Shown: positions 49,408 through 58,235 of the stretch, in pieces
How the letters are laid out: each line of letters begins with the position of its first letter
Position numbering within the stretch: position 1 is the stretch's first letter
DNA from: Pseudomonadota bacterium
GTDB lineage: Bacteria > Pseudomonadota > Alphaproteobacteria > Rhodobacterales > Rhodobacteraceae
Assembly: GCA_020161615.1 (NCBI GenBank)
Contig: JAIUPD010000006.1
Span: 62,001 to 126,000, forward strand
Direction: 5' to 3'
Length of the DNA: 64,000 nucleotides
Program-made: the position numbers and the translations under genes
The notes under the pieces: model-generated
The model's database searches: none
What the model was told of the DNA's origin: nothing
The model's input: the letters and a program-made list of their open reading frames with translations, nothing else

Positions 49408-50772
49408 ATGACGCTGCCCGAGACCTGGCACCCCCTCTCCGTCACCGCCCTCGCCGCCGAGATCCGCGCGGGCCTCTCGCCCGTCGCGCTGACCCAGGCC
49501 TGCCTCGCCCGGATCGCCCGGCACAATCCCGCGCTCCGCGCCCTGATCCATGTCGATGCCGACGGTGCCCTGGCCGCCGCCGCCCGGGCCGACGCCGAAC
49601 TGCGCGCCGGGCACGACCGGGGGCCGCTGCACGGCATCCCCGTGGCGCTGAAGGATGTGGTCGACGTGGCGGGGCAGGTGACGACCGGCGGCTCGCGGCT
49701 CTTCGACGGAACGGAGGCGCCGCAGGATGCGGCCTGCGTCGCCAATCTCTGGGCGGCCGGGGCGGTGTTGATCGGCAAGGCCAATCTGCACGAACTGACC
49801 GCCGGAAGCCATGACAACCCCTGGTTCGGCAAGGTGGTGAACCCGCGCGATCCGGCGCGGGGCACGGGTGGGACCAGCAGCGGTTCGGCGGCGGCGGTCG
49901 CGGCCGGGTTCTGCGCGCTGGCTTTGGGGTCTGACACCGGCGGCTCCAACCGGTCCGTCGCGGCGAATACCGGGCTTTTCGGCTTCAAACCCTCGCAGGG
50001 TCTGGTCCCGGCCGAGGGGAGCCTGCCCACCGCGCCCACGTTGGATTGCCTCGGCCCGATTGCCGCCACGGTCGCCGATATCCGCGCCGGCCTCGCCGCG
50101 CTGACAGGGCGCAGGGCGCCCGCCGCCGGGCCCGTCGATCCGCGCGCCCTGACCATCGCCAATGTCCCGGCGCTTCACGGCGCCGAGGTCGATGCGGCGG
50201 TTCAGGGGGCCATCGACGGCTGGCTGGACCATTGCCGCAGCTTGGGCGCGCGGGTGGTGGAACTGCCCTTTCCCGACCGCGACGCCTTCATCGACGCGGG
50301 CCTCACGATCCTGCTCTATGAGTTCGCGCGCTACTACGCGCCCTTTTTCCGGGAGGACCCCGATGCGGTTGGCGAGGACGCGCGGCGTTTCCTGGCGATG
50401 GGGCAGGGGATCGACCGGGCGGCTTATCAGGCCGCGCTGGCGCTGCGGGCCCGGGCGATGGCCGGGCTTGAGGACTGGATGGGCTCGGTCGATCTGGTCG
50501 CCGTCCCGACCAGCCCCGGCCTCGCCCCCTATCTCAGCGACGAAACCACTCGCGTGAACGACACCCCGATCCCCTTTGGCCTGGCGGGCGGGGCCTTCCG
50601 CCGCTGGGCCAACATGCTGGGTCTGCCGACCCTGGCGGCGCCCCTCGCCAGCGGCACGATCTGGCCCGCCTCGCTCCAGCTTGCCGCCCGGCCGGGGCAG
50701 GATTTCCGACTGCTCGACCTGGCCGAGGCCCTCGGCGGATGGCATTCCCCAATCGACGGAGACAACGCATGA
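49408..50772 (+). CDS. Amidase signature family hydrolase
   Basis: 454 residues. Catalytic triad regions are clear: Lys in GIPVALKDVVDVAG, cis-Ser in GTGGTSSGSAAAV and the Ser nucleophile in GSDTGGSNRSVAANTG. Hydrolyses an amide or ester bond in the cytoplasm; the family covers amides, ureas, aryl-acylamides and GatA. Its place between a peptide-type transporter and a LysR regulator suggests it acts on the imported compound. Not GatA: no GatB/GatC nearby and length and context differ. Confidence 0.88.
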   Translation: MTLPETWHPLSVTALAAEIRAGLSPVALTQACLARIARHNPALRALIHVDADGALAAAARADAELRAGHDRGPLHGIPVALKDVVDVAGQVTTGGSRLFDGTEAPQDAACVANLWAAGAVLIGKANLHELTAGSHDNPWFGKVVNPRDPARGTGGTSSGSAAAVAAGFCALALGSDTGGSNRSVAANTGLFGFKPSQGLVPAEGSLPTAPTLDCLGPIAATVADIRAGLAALTGRRAPAAGPVDPRALTIANVPALHGAEVDAAVQGAIDGWLDHCRSLGARVVELPFPDRDAFIDAGLTILLYEFARYYAPFFREDPDAVGEDARRFLAMGQGIDRAAYQAALALRARAMAGLEDWMGSVDLVAVPTSPGLAPYLSDETTRVNDTPIPFGLAGGAFRRWANMLGLPTLAAPLASGTIWPASLQLAARPGQDFRLLDLAEALGGWHSPIDGDNA

Positions 50773-51716
50773 CCCGCGATTTCTCGCCGCGCGAGATCGA
50801 GATCTTCGCCGCCGTCATGCTGCACGGCACCACCACCAAGGCCGCGGATTCGCTGGAAATCACCCAGCCCGCGGTCAGCAAGGCGCTGATCCACATCGCC
50901 GACAAGGCCGGTTTCAAGCTGTTCCGCAAGGTCCGCCAGCGCCTCGTGCCGACACCCGAAGCGCATATCCTTTATGCCGAGGTCGAGAAGGTCTTCGAAT
51001 CCGCCCGCCTCATCTCGCGCACCGCGCGCGAGATCCGCGAATTGCGCACCGGCCGGCTGGAAATCACCTCGCTGCCCGCCTTCGGCACCACGCTTCTGCC
51101 CGAGATCGTCGCCCGCTTTTCGGAACTGCACCCGACCCTCTCCATTGGCGTCGACATCCGCGCCACGACCACCGTGATCCAGCGCGCCAGCCGCAACCAG
51201 ATCGACATCGGCATCGGCGCGACCCTTGACGAGGATAACCCCTCCATCACCCGCCGCAGCTTTGCCTCGACGCCCCCCGTTTGCGTCATGCCCCGGAGCC
51301 ATCCGCTCGCCGCGCTGCCGGTCGTCACGCTGGAGGATCTGCAAGGCCAGTCCTTTGTTTCGCTGGCCAGCGGCGATCCGATGCGCAGCCGGCTGGACCA
51401 GATGTGCGACGCCCGCGGCATCGCCCGCAACGTGAAGATCGAATCCAGCCTCTCGGGTGCCTGCCTCGGCCTCGTCGCGGCGGGGGCGGGGGTGGCCGTG
51501 GTAGACCGGCTGTCCGCCTGGACAGCGCGTCACCTGCCCATCGAGATCCGTGCCTTCGAGCCGATGCTGGACATTAACCTCAGCATCTACCGGCCCTGGG
51601 GCGTTGCCGCCTCGTCCGTGTCCGAGGCCTTTTCGGCCTTCCTGGTGCAGGAGACCCGCGCCTATCTGCAAGCCGTGGACGAGGGGATCCGCCGCATGGC
51701 GCCGGATCTGGCCTGA
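50769..51716 (+). CDS. LysR-type transcriptional regulator
   Basis: 315 residues: N-terminal winged helix (SPREIEIFAAVMLHGTTTKAADSL, QPAVSKALIHI) and a periplasmic-binding-protein-like effector domain. ATG overlaps the amidase stop, so the regulator is co-transcribed with what it probably regulates, which implies feedback. LysR proteins of opine loci (OccR, NocR) bind elements near the divergent promoters; the CATAAC direct repeats at 45440, 45557 and 53979 are the best candidates here. The stop lies 2 nt from the convergent aminotransferase gene. Confidence 0.9.
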   Translation: MTRDFSPREIEIFAAVMLHGTTTKAADSLEITQPAVSKALIHIADKAGFKLFRKVRQRLVPTPEAHILYAEVEKVFESARLISRTAREIRELRTGRLEITSLPAFGTTLLPEIVARFSELHPTLSIGVDIRATTTVIQRASRNQIDIGIGATLDEDNPSITRRSFASTPPVCVMPRSHPLAALPVVTLEDLQGQSFVSLASGDPMRSRLDQMCDARGIARNVKIESSLSGACLGLVAAGAGVAVVDRLSAWTARHLPIEIRAFEPMLDINLSIYRPWGVAASSVSEAFSAFLVQETRAYLQAVDEGIRRMAPDLA

Positions 51717-51717
51717 G

Positions 51718-52866
51718 CTAGCGCGCATAGCGGGACAGCACGTCGAACAGCCGGTCAATATCGGCCGCTTCGTTGTAGATATGGGGCGAGACGCGCATCT
51801 TGGCGCCGCGCATCGTCACATGCACGTCCGCCGCTTTCAGCGCCGCCGCCGCCCCCTCGCGCAGCCGGTCCTGCATGTCGAGGATGGCGATATGCGGCAC
51901 CCGCTGCGGGTCGATCCGGTCGACCAACCCGCAGCTTGTCGCCCTCTCCCACACCAGATCGTTCAGCAGGGCGATCCGCTCGTGAATCGCGGGCACGCCC
52001 AGCCGGTTGACCAGTTTCAGGCTCTCGATCGCGACCGGCAGCACGGCGAAATCCGACCGCTGTCCCATGTCGAAACGCCGGGCGCCCGGTTTGAAGCCCG
52101 GAACCGTCTCGACATAGAAATCCGGCGCGTCGCCGTTGATGCGGTGCCAGGCGTGATGCTCCAGCGGCCGCCCCTCGGCCTGCCAGCGTGGCGCGGCATA
52201 GAGGAAGGCCAAACGATACGGCCCGAGCAGGAATTTGTAGGTGGCGAAGGACAGGAAATCGGGGCGGATCTCGGTCACGTCGAAGGGTACGGCGCCCACC
52301 CATTGCGTGCCGTCCATGACCAGCGCCGCACCCGCCGCCCGGCTCGCCGCCGCCAGCGCGTGGATGTCGACCGAGGCCCCCTCGAACCAATGCAGCAGCG
52401 TCCCCGCCACCACCGCGACCGGCGCGGCGGAGCCTGCGATGGCCGCGACCATCGCCCCGGTCCAGTCGCCATCGGCAGGCTTCGGCACCACATGCACCTC
52501 GGCCCCGCGGTCTGCCGCCAGCTCGTACCAGACATAACGGTGCGAGGGGTGCTCGTTCGCCATCATCACGATGACCGAGCCGGGCGCGACCTCCACATTC
52601 TTCGCCGCCGTCGCCATGCCATAGCTGGTGGCGCCGATCACCGCGATATCGCCGGGCTGGGCGCCGATGGTGGTGGCGGCGAGGCTGCGCGCTTCCTCGG
52701 CCTCGTCGTAATAGGAATGGATGGTCATCTTCCAGGGCTCGGCCTTGACCGCCGCCCCGCGGGCGCCGGCCGCAATGGCGGCCTTGGGGATCGGCGACAT
52801 ATAGGCGCAATCGAGATAGCTGAGCCCCTCGGGCAGCGCGAAGAGGTCGCGTTGGCTCTCAAGCAT
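51718..52866 (-). CDS. Class V aminotransferase-like PLP enzyme
   Basis: 382 residues. Fold type I PLP enzyme: NEHPSHRYVWYELA, ALVMDGTQWVGAVPFD (Asp that pairs with the PLP pyridine N) and FATYKFLLGPYRLAFLY with the Schiff-base Lys. Related to cysteine desulfurase and isopenicillin N epimerase groups rather than to SufS/IscS proper. It starts 8 nt inside the end of the ornithine-cyclodeaminase-like gene, so the two are co-translated. Probably acts on an amino acid released in the pathway. Confidence 0.85.
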   Translation of the reverse strand: MLESQRDLFALPEGLSYLDCAYMSPIPKAAIAAGARGAAVKAEPWKMTIHSYYDEAEEARSLAATTIGAQPGDIAVIGATSYGMATAAKNVEVAPGSVIVMMANEHPSHRYVWYELAADRGAEVHVVPKPADGDWTGAMVAAIAGSAAPVAVVAGTLLHWFEGASVDIHALAAASRAAGAALVMDGTQWVGAVPFDVTEIRPDFLSFATYKFLLGPYRLAFLYAAPRWQAEGRPLEHHAWHRINGDAPDFYVETVPGFKPGARRFDMGQRSDFAVLPVAIESLKLVNRLGVPAIHERIALLNDLVWERATSCGLVDRIDPQRVPHIAILDMQDRLREGAAAALKAADVHVTMRGAKMRVSPHIYNEAADIDRLFDVLSRYAR

Positions 52867-53872
52867 GGATCGGGCCCTCCAGCGCCACCGGTGTGCCCAA
52901 CCCCGCCGCCCGGGCGAGGGCCACGAAGTGATTGGCGAAGGCGATGTCCTGGGCCGGCACGCCGAGCGACCGGTAGAGCGTGATCTCCCCCTCGCTGGTC
53001 CGCCCCGGTGCCTGCCCGGCCAGCGCCGCGCCGATCTCTCGCAGGTCGGCGCGGGTGATGAGGCCCTGGGCGATCCCCTCGACAATCTCGCCGGCCGAGG
53101 TCAGGGCCATCGGCAGGTAATCGACCCAGACGCCGGCCCGGGTCAGGCAGGCATCGTCCAACTCACGCCAGCTGGGAACGCTGGCGCCGACCGCGTTGAC
53201 ATGCGTTCCGGGGTCCAGCCAGTCGCCCGACAGGACCGGGGTTCGCGACGAGGTGACGGTGCAGACGATGCCCGCGCCGCGCACCGCCGCCTCGGCATCC
53301 TCAAAGGCGCGGGCGCTCAGCCCGGCGGCGCGGTATTGGGCGGCAAAAGCCTCGGCCTTGGCGCGATCGCGGCCCCAGACGCGGAGTTCGCGCAGCGGCC
53401 GCACCCGGGACAACAGCGCGACATGGCGATGTGCCTGCTCGCCATAGCCCAGCAGGGTCAGCACATCGGCCTCGGGCCGGGCCAGCAGATCCGTGGCGGC
53501 GGCGCTGGCGGCGGCGGTTCGCCAGGCGGTGGTGGCCCCGCCGTCGATCAGCGCCACCGGCGCGCCGCGCTCGCGCTCGAACAACAGGATGCCGCCGCGA
53601 TGGGACGGCAGGCCATGGGCGAAATTGTCGGGAAAGACCGACAGGACCTTGGCGCCGAAGAGCGGCAGATCGTCGAAGGCCGCGTACATCACCGACAGGC
53701 AGGCGCCGCCGACCTCGGCCAGATCGAGGACGCGGCGCAGATCCTGCCGGGCGGAAAGGTCCGAGGTCTGGCGCAGCGCCGAGGCCGCCAGAGCGATCAG
53801 CGAGGCGGGTTCGGTCAGGCGGGCGATCTCGGCGCCGCTCAGGACAAGAAAGGCGGGGGGTGTCTGGGTCAT
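52859..53872 (-). CDS. Ornithine cyclodeaminase / mu-crystallin family protein
   Basis: 337 residues with the family core FGAKVLSVFPDN, a SHRGGILLFE element, LLGYGEQAHRHVALLSRV (NAD-binding turn) and GTHVNAVGASVPSWRELDD. Members include ornithine cyclodeaminase, alanine dehydrogenase, imine reductases and ectoine-pathway EutC. With an OoxAB-like dehydrogenase and a LysR regulator nearby it resembles the ocd gene of opine loci; the actual reaction (cyclodeamination or imine reduction) cannot be told from sequence. Confidence 0.85.
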   Translation of the reverse strand: MTQTPPAFLVLSGAEIARLTEPASLIALAASALRQTSDLSARQDLRRVLDLAEVGGACLSVMYAAFDDLPLFGAKVLSVFPDNFAHGLPSHRGGILLFERERGAPVALIDGGATTAWRTAAASAAATDLLARPEADVLTLLGYGEQAHRHVALLSRVRPLRELRVWGRDRAKAEAFAAQYRAAGLSARAFEDAEAAVRGAGIVCTVTSSRTPVLSGDWLDPGTHVNAVGASVPSWRELDDACLTRAGVWVDYLPMALTSAGEIVEGIAQGLITRADLREIGAALAGQAPGRTSEGEITLYRSLGVPAQDIAFANHFVALARAAGLGTPVALEGPIHA

Positions 53873-53978
53873 GCCCCAGCCATACCACTCGGCGTCCCGG
53901 ACCGGCGGCGCGAAGTTGATAACCCGGTGCTGGCAGGTTGCACCCGCCCGTCATGCGCCCGGCAACCGCCTCTGGCTT

Positions 53979-53998
53979 CATAACTTTTCGCGGGTAAC
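53979..53998 (+). promoter_or_regulatory. Direct-repeat element CATAAC-N8-GGTAAC before the FAD amine oxidase gene
   Basis: CATAAC, TTTTCGCG, GGTAAC, followed by CCCCG as at 45577. About 112 nt before the ATG. A weaker related string (GATAACC) lies at 53918-53924 near the divergent gene. Confidence 0.6.
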
Positions 53999-54110
53999 CC
54001 CGGGGCCGGGGTTGTTTGACCCACCCCGGTCCCGATCACCAGATTACCCAAAGGCCGATGGCGCGGGACCCCTCCCGGCCGCGGCAGCATGGGATAGCGG
54101 AGGCAAGGGT

Positions 54111-55274
54111 ATGCGGGTGGCAATCATCGGGTCCGGCATGGTCGGCAGCTCGATCGCCTATGAATGCGCCAAGGCCGGGGCGGGGGTCACGGTGATCGAC
54201 GCCGGACGGCTGGGCGGGGTGGCGTCGGCGGCCAGCTTTGCCTGGCTCAACGCCACCAGCAAGGCGCCGAAATCCTATTACGCCCTCAACGCGCTGGGGA
54301 TGCGTGCACATCTGGAACTGCGCCGCGATTTCGGCGACTGCCCCTGGCACCGGCAGACCGGCAGCCTGGAATGGCGCACGACCGACGAAGGGCAGGCCTG
54401 GCAGCGCGGCAATGTCGCGCAGATGCGCGACTGGGGCTATGGCGTCGAATGGCTTGGCAAGGCCCGGCTGGCGCAGATGGAGCCGGACATCCACCTCGCC
54501 GCCATCGGTGACGCACCCGTCGTCTATTATCCCGAGGAAGGCTGGGTCGATCCGGTGCTCTATGCCGCCTGGCTGCTGCGGGCGGCGCGGGAAAGGCACG
54601 GGGCGGAGTTGAGGCCGCATACCGAGGTGACGCAGGTCCTGACGCGCAACAACCGCGCCGTGGCGGTGCTGACCGCCGACGGCGAGCGGATTGAGGCCGA
54701 TGTGATCGTCAATGCCTCGGGTGCGCGGTCGGATGGCGATCTGGGCGTGCCGGGGCTACCGATGACCTCGACCCCCGGCATGCTGGGCTTTACCCCGCCG
54801 GTGCCGACGACGCTGCGCAGCCAGTTTCATCTCGACGATCTGGATGTCCGCCCGGATGGGGCGGGGCGGCTGATGATCCACAAGGCCTCGGTCGATACCG
54901 GACTGTTGCCCGGCGCAGCCGTCAGTACCGACGGGCGCGAAGCCGAGGCCTTGCTGGAGGCCACGCGCAAGGCGCTGCCGCTGCTGCAGGGCGTGCGGCT
55001 GGAGGCGGTGCGCAGCACGCTGCGGCCGATGCCGCGCGACGGCTTCACCTGCATCGGCGCCATGACCCATATGACCGGATACTACGTCGCCGCGACGCAT
55101 AGCGGGGTGACGCTCGCCCCCTATCTGGGTCGGGCGCTGGCCGATGAGATCGTGCGCGACCTGCCGCACGATGCCATCGCGCCCTTCAGCCCGGACCGAT
55201 TTTTCCTTGAGCAAACAGCCACCAGCGCCTCGGCCGAGTTGGTCGGCGTCAAACCCGTGGAGGGCCCCGCATGA
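54111..55274 (+). CDS. FAD-dependent amine oxidase (D-amino-acid dehydrogenase-like)
   Basis: 387 residues of the DAO family: VAIIGSGMVGSSIAYECA (FAD site), VASAASFAWLNA, VIVNASGARSD, and a C-terminal YVAATHSGVTLAPYLGRALADEI. GGAGG precedes the ATG. Second DAO-fold enzyme of the region besides the HcnC-like subunit. Oxidises a primary or secondary amine to an imine; the RidA gene that overlaps its end fits an imine product. Cytoplasmic, no signal peptide. Confidence 0.85.
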   Translation: MRVAIIGSGMVGSSIAYECAKAGAGVTVIDAGRLGGVASAASFAWLNATSKAPKSYYALNALGMRAHLELRRDFGDCPWHRQTGSLEWRTTDEGQAWQRGNVAQMRDWGYGVEWLGKARLAQMEPDIHLAAIGDAPVVYYPEEGWVDPVLYAAWLLRAARERHGAELRPHTEVTQVLTRNNRAVAVLTADGERIEADVIVNASGARSDGDLGVPGLPMTSTPGMLGFTPPVPTTLRSQFHLDDLDVRPDGAGRLMIHKASVDTGLLPGAAVSTDGREAEALLEATRKALPLLQGVRLEAVRSTLRPMPRDGFTCIGAMTHMTGYYVAATHSGVTLAPYLGRALADEIVRDLPHDAIAPFSPDRFFLEQTATSASAELVGVKPVEGPA

Positions 55275-55630
55275 CTGACAGAACCCCGATCACCCGCCTG
55301 CACAACACCGGAAAGCTGAGCCGCGTGGTGCTGCATCAGGGCACGGCCTATCTGTCCGGGCTCACCGCCGAGGACAAGAGCACCGACACCGCCGATCAGG
55401 CCCGCCAGATCTTCGCCCGCGCCGATGCGCTGCTGGCCGAGGCCGGCACCGACCGGTCGCGCTTGCTCTATGCCCAGATATGGCTGCGCGACATCGGCGA
55501 GTTCGAGGCGATGAACGCGGCCTGGCTGGACTGGATCGGGGCGGCCGAGCCCCCGGCCCGCGCCACGGTCGAGGCGAAGTTCGCCCTGCCCGAGATTCGG
55601 ATCGAGATCCAGTTCACCGCCGCGCTCTGA
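55271..55630 (+). CDS. RidA-family protein
   Basis: 119 residues with the RidA pattern: VVLHQGTAYLSGLTAEDKSTDT, DRSRLLYAQIWLRDIGEFEAMNAAWLDWI, PARATVEAKFALPEIRIEIQFTA including the Arg that binds carboxylates. RidA proteins hydrolyse reactive enamine/imine intermediates to keto acids and ammonia. ATGA overlap with the amine oxidase gene, so the oxidase product is the likely substrate. One of the less common RidA subgroups by wording. Confidence 0.85.
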   Translation: MTDRTPITRLHNTGKLSRVVLHQGTAYLSGLTAEDKSTDTADQARQIFARADALLAEAGTDRSRLLYAQIWLRDIGEFEAMNAAWLDWIGAAEPPARATVEAKFALPEIRIEIQFTAAL

Positions 55631-55673
55631 GGGCGGTTCCGGGGGGGGGGCCGGGCTGGATCGGCTGGACGGG

Positions 55674-56444
55674 CTATGCCGCGCCCAGCCGGTACAGGGC
55701 CCCCACCGCCGCGGCATCGTCGATGCGTGCGGCGGCCTCGGTCAGCAGGCCATCGTAGCCAGCCTGCGCTTCGTGGCGGGTGTGCGGCCAGTCGCTGCCC
55801 CAGACGAAACGGTCCCCCGGCAGCAGGGCCAAGAGCCGGTCGAGATGGGGACGGGGATCGCTGGAGGCGCGATAGGGCGCGCTGATCTTCACATAAAGCC
55901 CGTCGCGCGCGGGCAGGGCCTCCAGCGCGTCGATCCAGGGTTCGACCGGCGCTTCGGCCCGGGGAAGGCCCAGATGGTCGATTACCACCGGGACCGGCAG
56001 CGCGGCGAGGACCGGCAGGTATCCGGCCAGCCGCGGGCTTTCAAGCTGGACCTCCAGATGCATCCCGAAAGCTCTGAGCCGGGCGATCAACCGGGCGACT
56101 GTCGGCTCCGCCGGATCGGGCAGCGTGGCACCGGCCACCAGATTCCAGCGCAACCCGGTCACGCCCGACTCGGCCAGCGCCTGCAGATCGGCCTCGTCCA
56201 CGTCCAGCGCTGTGACCGCGACCCCGGCGAAGCGCCGCCGGTCGAGCGCCGAGAGCGCCTGCAGCAGTTGTGAATTATCGGTGCCGAGGAAGCTGACCTG
56301 CACGATCACGCCGCCCGAAAGGCCGGCCTTCTCCTGATGGGCAAGCCATTGCGTCAGCAGTGCTTTTTCGCTCGGCACATAGCGGGCCCCGGTCACCGGC
56401 GCGAGGTGGTCGTAAACATGGGCGTGGCAATCGAAACGGATCAC
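55674..56444 (-). CDS. Amidohydrolase-family lactonase-like TIM-barrel hydrolase
   Basis: 256 residues: FDCHAHVYDH at the N-terminus (metal HxH), VTGLRWNLV, VIDHLGLPRAE, LYVKISAPYR and FVWGSDWPHTRH (metal Asp). Matches the 2-pyrone-4,6-dicarboxylate lactonase/L-fuconolactonase group of amidohydrolases. Hydrolyses a lactone or similar ring. Divergent from the GntR regulator, with an operator-like palindrome between them, so probably controlled by it. Confidence 0.82.
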   Translation of the reverse strand: MIRFDCHAHVYDHLAPVTGARYVPSEKALLTQWLAHQEKAGLSGGVIVQVSFLGTDNSQLLQALSALDRRRFAGVAVTALDVDEADLQALAESGVTGLRWNLVAGATLPDPAEPTVARLIARLRAFGMHLEVQLESPRLAGYLPVLAALPVPVVIDHLGLPRAEAPVEPWIDALEALPARDGLYVKISAPYRASSDPRPHLDRLLALLPGDRFVWGSDWPHTRHEAQAGYDGLLTEAAARIDDAAAVGALYRLGAA

Positions 56445-56464
56445 GGGGCCTCCTGTCTTCTACG

Positions 56465-56498
56465 GTTCTATATAGAACTAGTTGACTGATGAGGTCAA
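56465..56498. promoter_or_regulatory. Palindromic operator candidates between amidohydrolase and GntR genes
   Basis: A perfect 14-bp palindrome GTTCTATATAGAAC (56465-56478) is followed by an inverted repeat TTGAC-N7-GTCAA (56482-56498), in the 83-bp divergent gap. The AT-rich palindrome stands out in this GC-rich sequence and is a natural site for the GntR dimer. Confidence 0.6.
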
Positions 56499-56527
56499 TT
56501 CACCTATTCCGAAAAAAGGAGGATCCG

Positions 56528-57256
56528 ATGACCGCACCCAACCCCCAGAGCGACACCCGTCTGCCGGCCTATCTGCGCCTGCGCGACGACATTGCCCGCC
56601 GCATCGCCGCCGGTGAATGGGGGCCGGACGATCTGCTGCCCTCGGAAAACAAGCTCTCGGCCCAGCACGCGCTCAGCGTCGGCACCGTGCGCAAGGCGAT
56701 CCAGCAACTGGTGGACGAGGGGCTTCTGGAGCGCCGCCAGGGCTCGGGCACCTTTCTGCGCAAACCGGCTTTCGACGCCACGCTGTTCCGCTTCTTCCAG
56801 GCGCGCGAGGCCGATGGCGCGCCCAGCATCCCGTCGAGCCGCCTGATCTCGCGCACCCGGGTCACCGCGCCAACTGCCGTTGGCGCCGCCCTCGGCACCG
56901 AGGATGTGATCCGCATCGAGCGTCTGCGCTGCCTCTCGGAACAGCCGTTCCTGGCCGAGACGCTCTATATCCCCGCCGCTCGGTTCCCCGGGTTCGAGGC
57001 CATTCCCGAATCCGAGATCGGGCCGCTTCTTTATCCCGTCTATCTCGACCGCTTCGGCGTCTTCGTCGCCCGGGCCGAGGACGAGGTCCGCTTCGGCACC
57101 GCCGATGCCGCCACCGCCCGCCGCCTCGGCATAGCCGAGGGCGCGCCCGTCGCCCTGATCGAGCGCCTTGCCTTCGCCATGTCCGGCGAGCCCGTCGAAT
57201 GGCGCATCGCCTGCGGTCCCGCCGACCGCTTCCGCTATCGCAGCCGCATCGGCTGA
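56528..57256 (+). CDS. GntR-family transcriptional regulator (HutC subfamily)
   Basis: 242 residues: an N-terminal wHTH (LPAYLRLRDDIARRIAAGEW, LPSENKLSAQHALSVGTVRKAIQQL, RRQGSGTFL) and a UTRA effector domain (SRTRVTAPTAVGAALGTEDVIRIERL...) of the HutC type. AAGGAGG precedes the ATG at 56528. It lies just ahead of the Tct transporter genes and divergent from the amidohydrolase gene, both likely targets. Effector probably a carboxylate, by context. Confidence 0.9.
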   Translation: MTAPNPQSDTRLPAYLRLRDDIARRIAAGEWGPDDLLPSENKLSAQHALSVGTVRKAIQQLVDEGLLERRQGSGTFLRKPAFDATLFRFFQAREADGAPSIPSSRLISRTRVTAPTAVGAALGTEDVIRIERLRCLSEQPFLAETLYIPAARFPGFEAIPESEIGPLLYPVYLDRFGVFVARAEDEVRFGTADAATARRLGIAEGAPVALIERLAFAMSGEPVEWRIACGPADRFRYRSRIG

Positions 57257-57284
57257 CGAACGACCATCCAAGGGAGGAAACCCG

Positions 57285-58235
57285 ATGAAGACACTCACCC
57301 TCGGCGCCGCGGCGCTGCTTCTTGGCGCGACCACTGCCCAGGCCGAATACCCTGAGCGCCCCATCGAGATCACCGTGCCCGCCCCGGCCGGCGGCGGCAC
57401 CGACACTAGTGCGCGGATGCTGGCAACGCTGCTGGAGGGCGAACTCGGCGCCTCCATCGCCATCCTGAACGCGGCCGGTGGCGGCGGTTCGGTCGGCGTC
57501 ACGCAATTCATGCAGGCCCGCAACGACGGCTATTCGCTGCTGGCCACCTGGAACAGCCCGATCACCACCGTGCCGCAGATGCAGCCCACGGCCTATGCGC
57601 CCGACAGCTTCGTGCCGGTCGCCTCGACCTCGCAGACCGCCTACACGCTCTGCGTCGCGCCCGGCTTCCCGGCCGAGACCGGCGAGGAATTTCTGGCCGA
57701 GCTGGCCGCCAACCCGGGCCGCTACACCTATGGCAATGACGGGATCGGCGGCACGATGCAGCTGGCGGCCGAGCGCATCTTCCAGGCGCGCGGGATCGAG
57801 ACCATCGCGGTGCCCTTCGGTGGTGCGGGCGAGACGCTGCAGAACTTCCTCGGCGGCCATGTCGACATCTACGGCGGCTCGATCTCGCCGGTACTGCCCT
57901 ATGCGCAATCGGGCGAGGCGAAATGCCTGATCGTCACCTCGGCCGCCGCCGTTCCCGCCCTGCCGCAGGCTGCCGGGCTGGAAGAGCTGGGTCTGGGCGA
58001 CAAGGAAACGCTGCTGTGGCGCATGGTTCTGGCCCCCGCCGGCACCGATCAGGCCATCGTCGACCGGTTGATCGCGGCACTGGAAACCACCGTGAATTCA
58101 CCCGAATACACCGAGTTTCTGGCGGGCGTGGGCGAAGTCCCGAACGTCGTGACCGGCCCGGCCTTGGGTGAGCGCCTGCAGGGCGAGTTCGACGCACTGG
58201 CCGAGGTGGCGCAGTCCCTGGGCCTTGCCCAATGA
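57285..58235 (+). CDS. tctC: Tripartite tricarboxylate transporter substrate-binding protein
   Basis: 316 residues with a signal peptide (AQA at about 18-20) and the TctC pattern: YPERPIEITVPAPAGGGTDTSARML, GGGGSVGVTQF, GNDGIGGTMQLAAERIFQ, VPFGGAGETLQNFLGGHVDI. Binds a carboxylate in the periplasm. GGGAGGAA precedes the ATG. First of three Tct genes behind the GntR regulator; the next gene overlaps its stop. Confidence 0.88.
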   Translation: MKTLTLGAAALLLGATTAQAEYPERPIEITVPAPAGGGTDTSARMLATLLEGELGASIAILNAAGGGGSVGVTQFMQARNDGYSLLATWNSPITTVPQMQPTAYAPDSFVPVASTSQTAYTLCVAPGFPAETGEEFLAELAANPGRYTYGNDGIGGTMQLAAERIFQARGIETIAVPFGGAGETLQNFLGGHVDIYGGSISPVLPYAQSGEAKCLIVTSAAAVPALPQAAGLEELGLGDKETLLWRMVLAPAGTDQAIVDRLIAALETTVNSPEYTEFLAGVGEVPNVVTGPALGERLQGEFDALAEVAQSLGLAQ

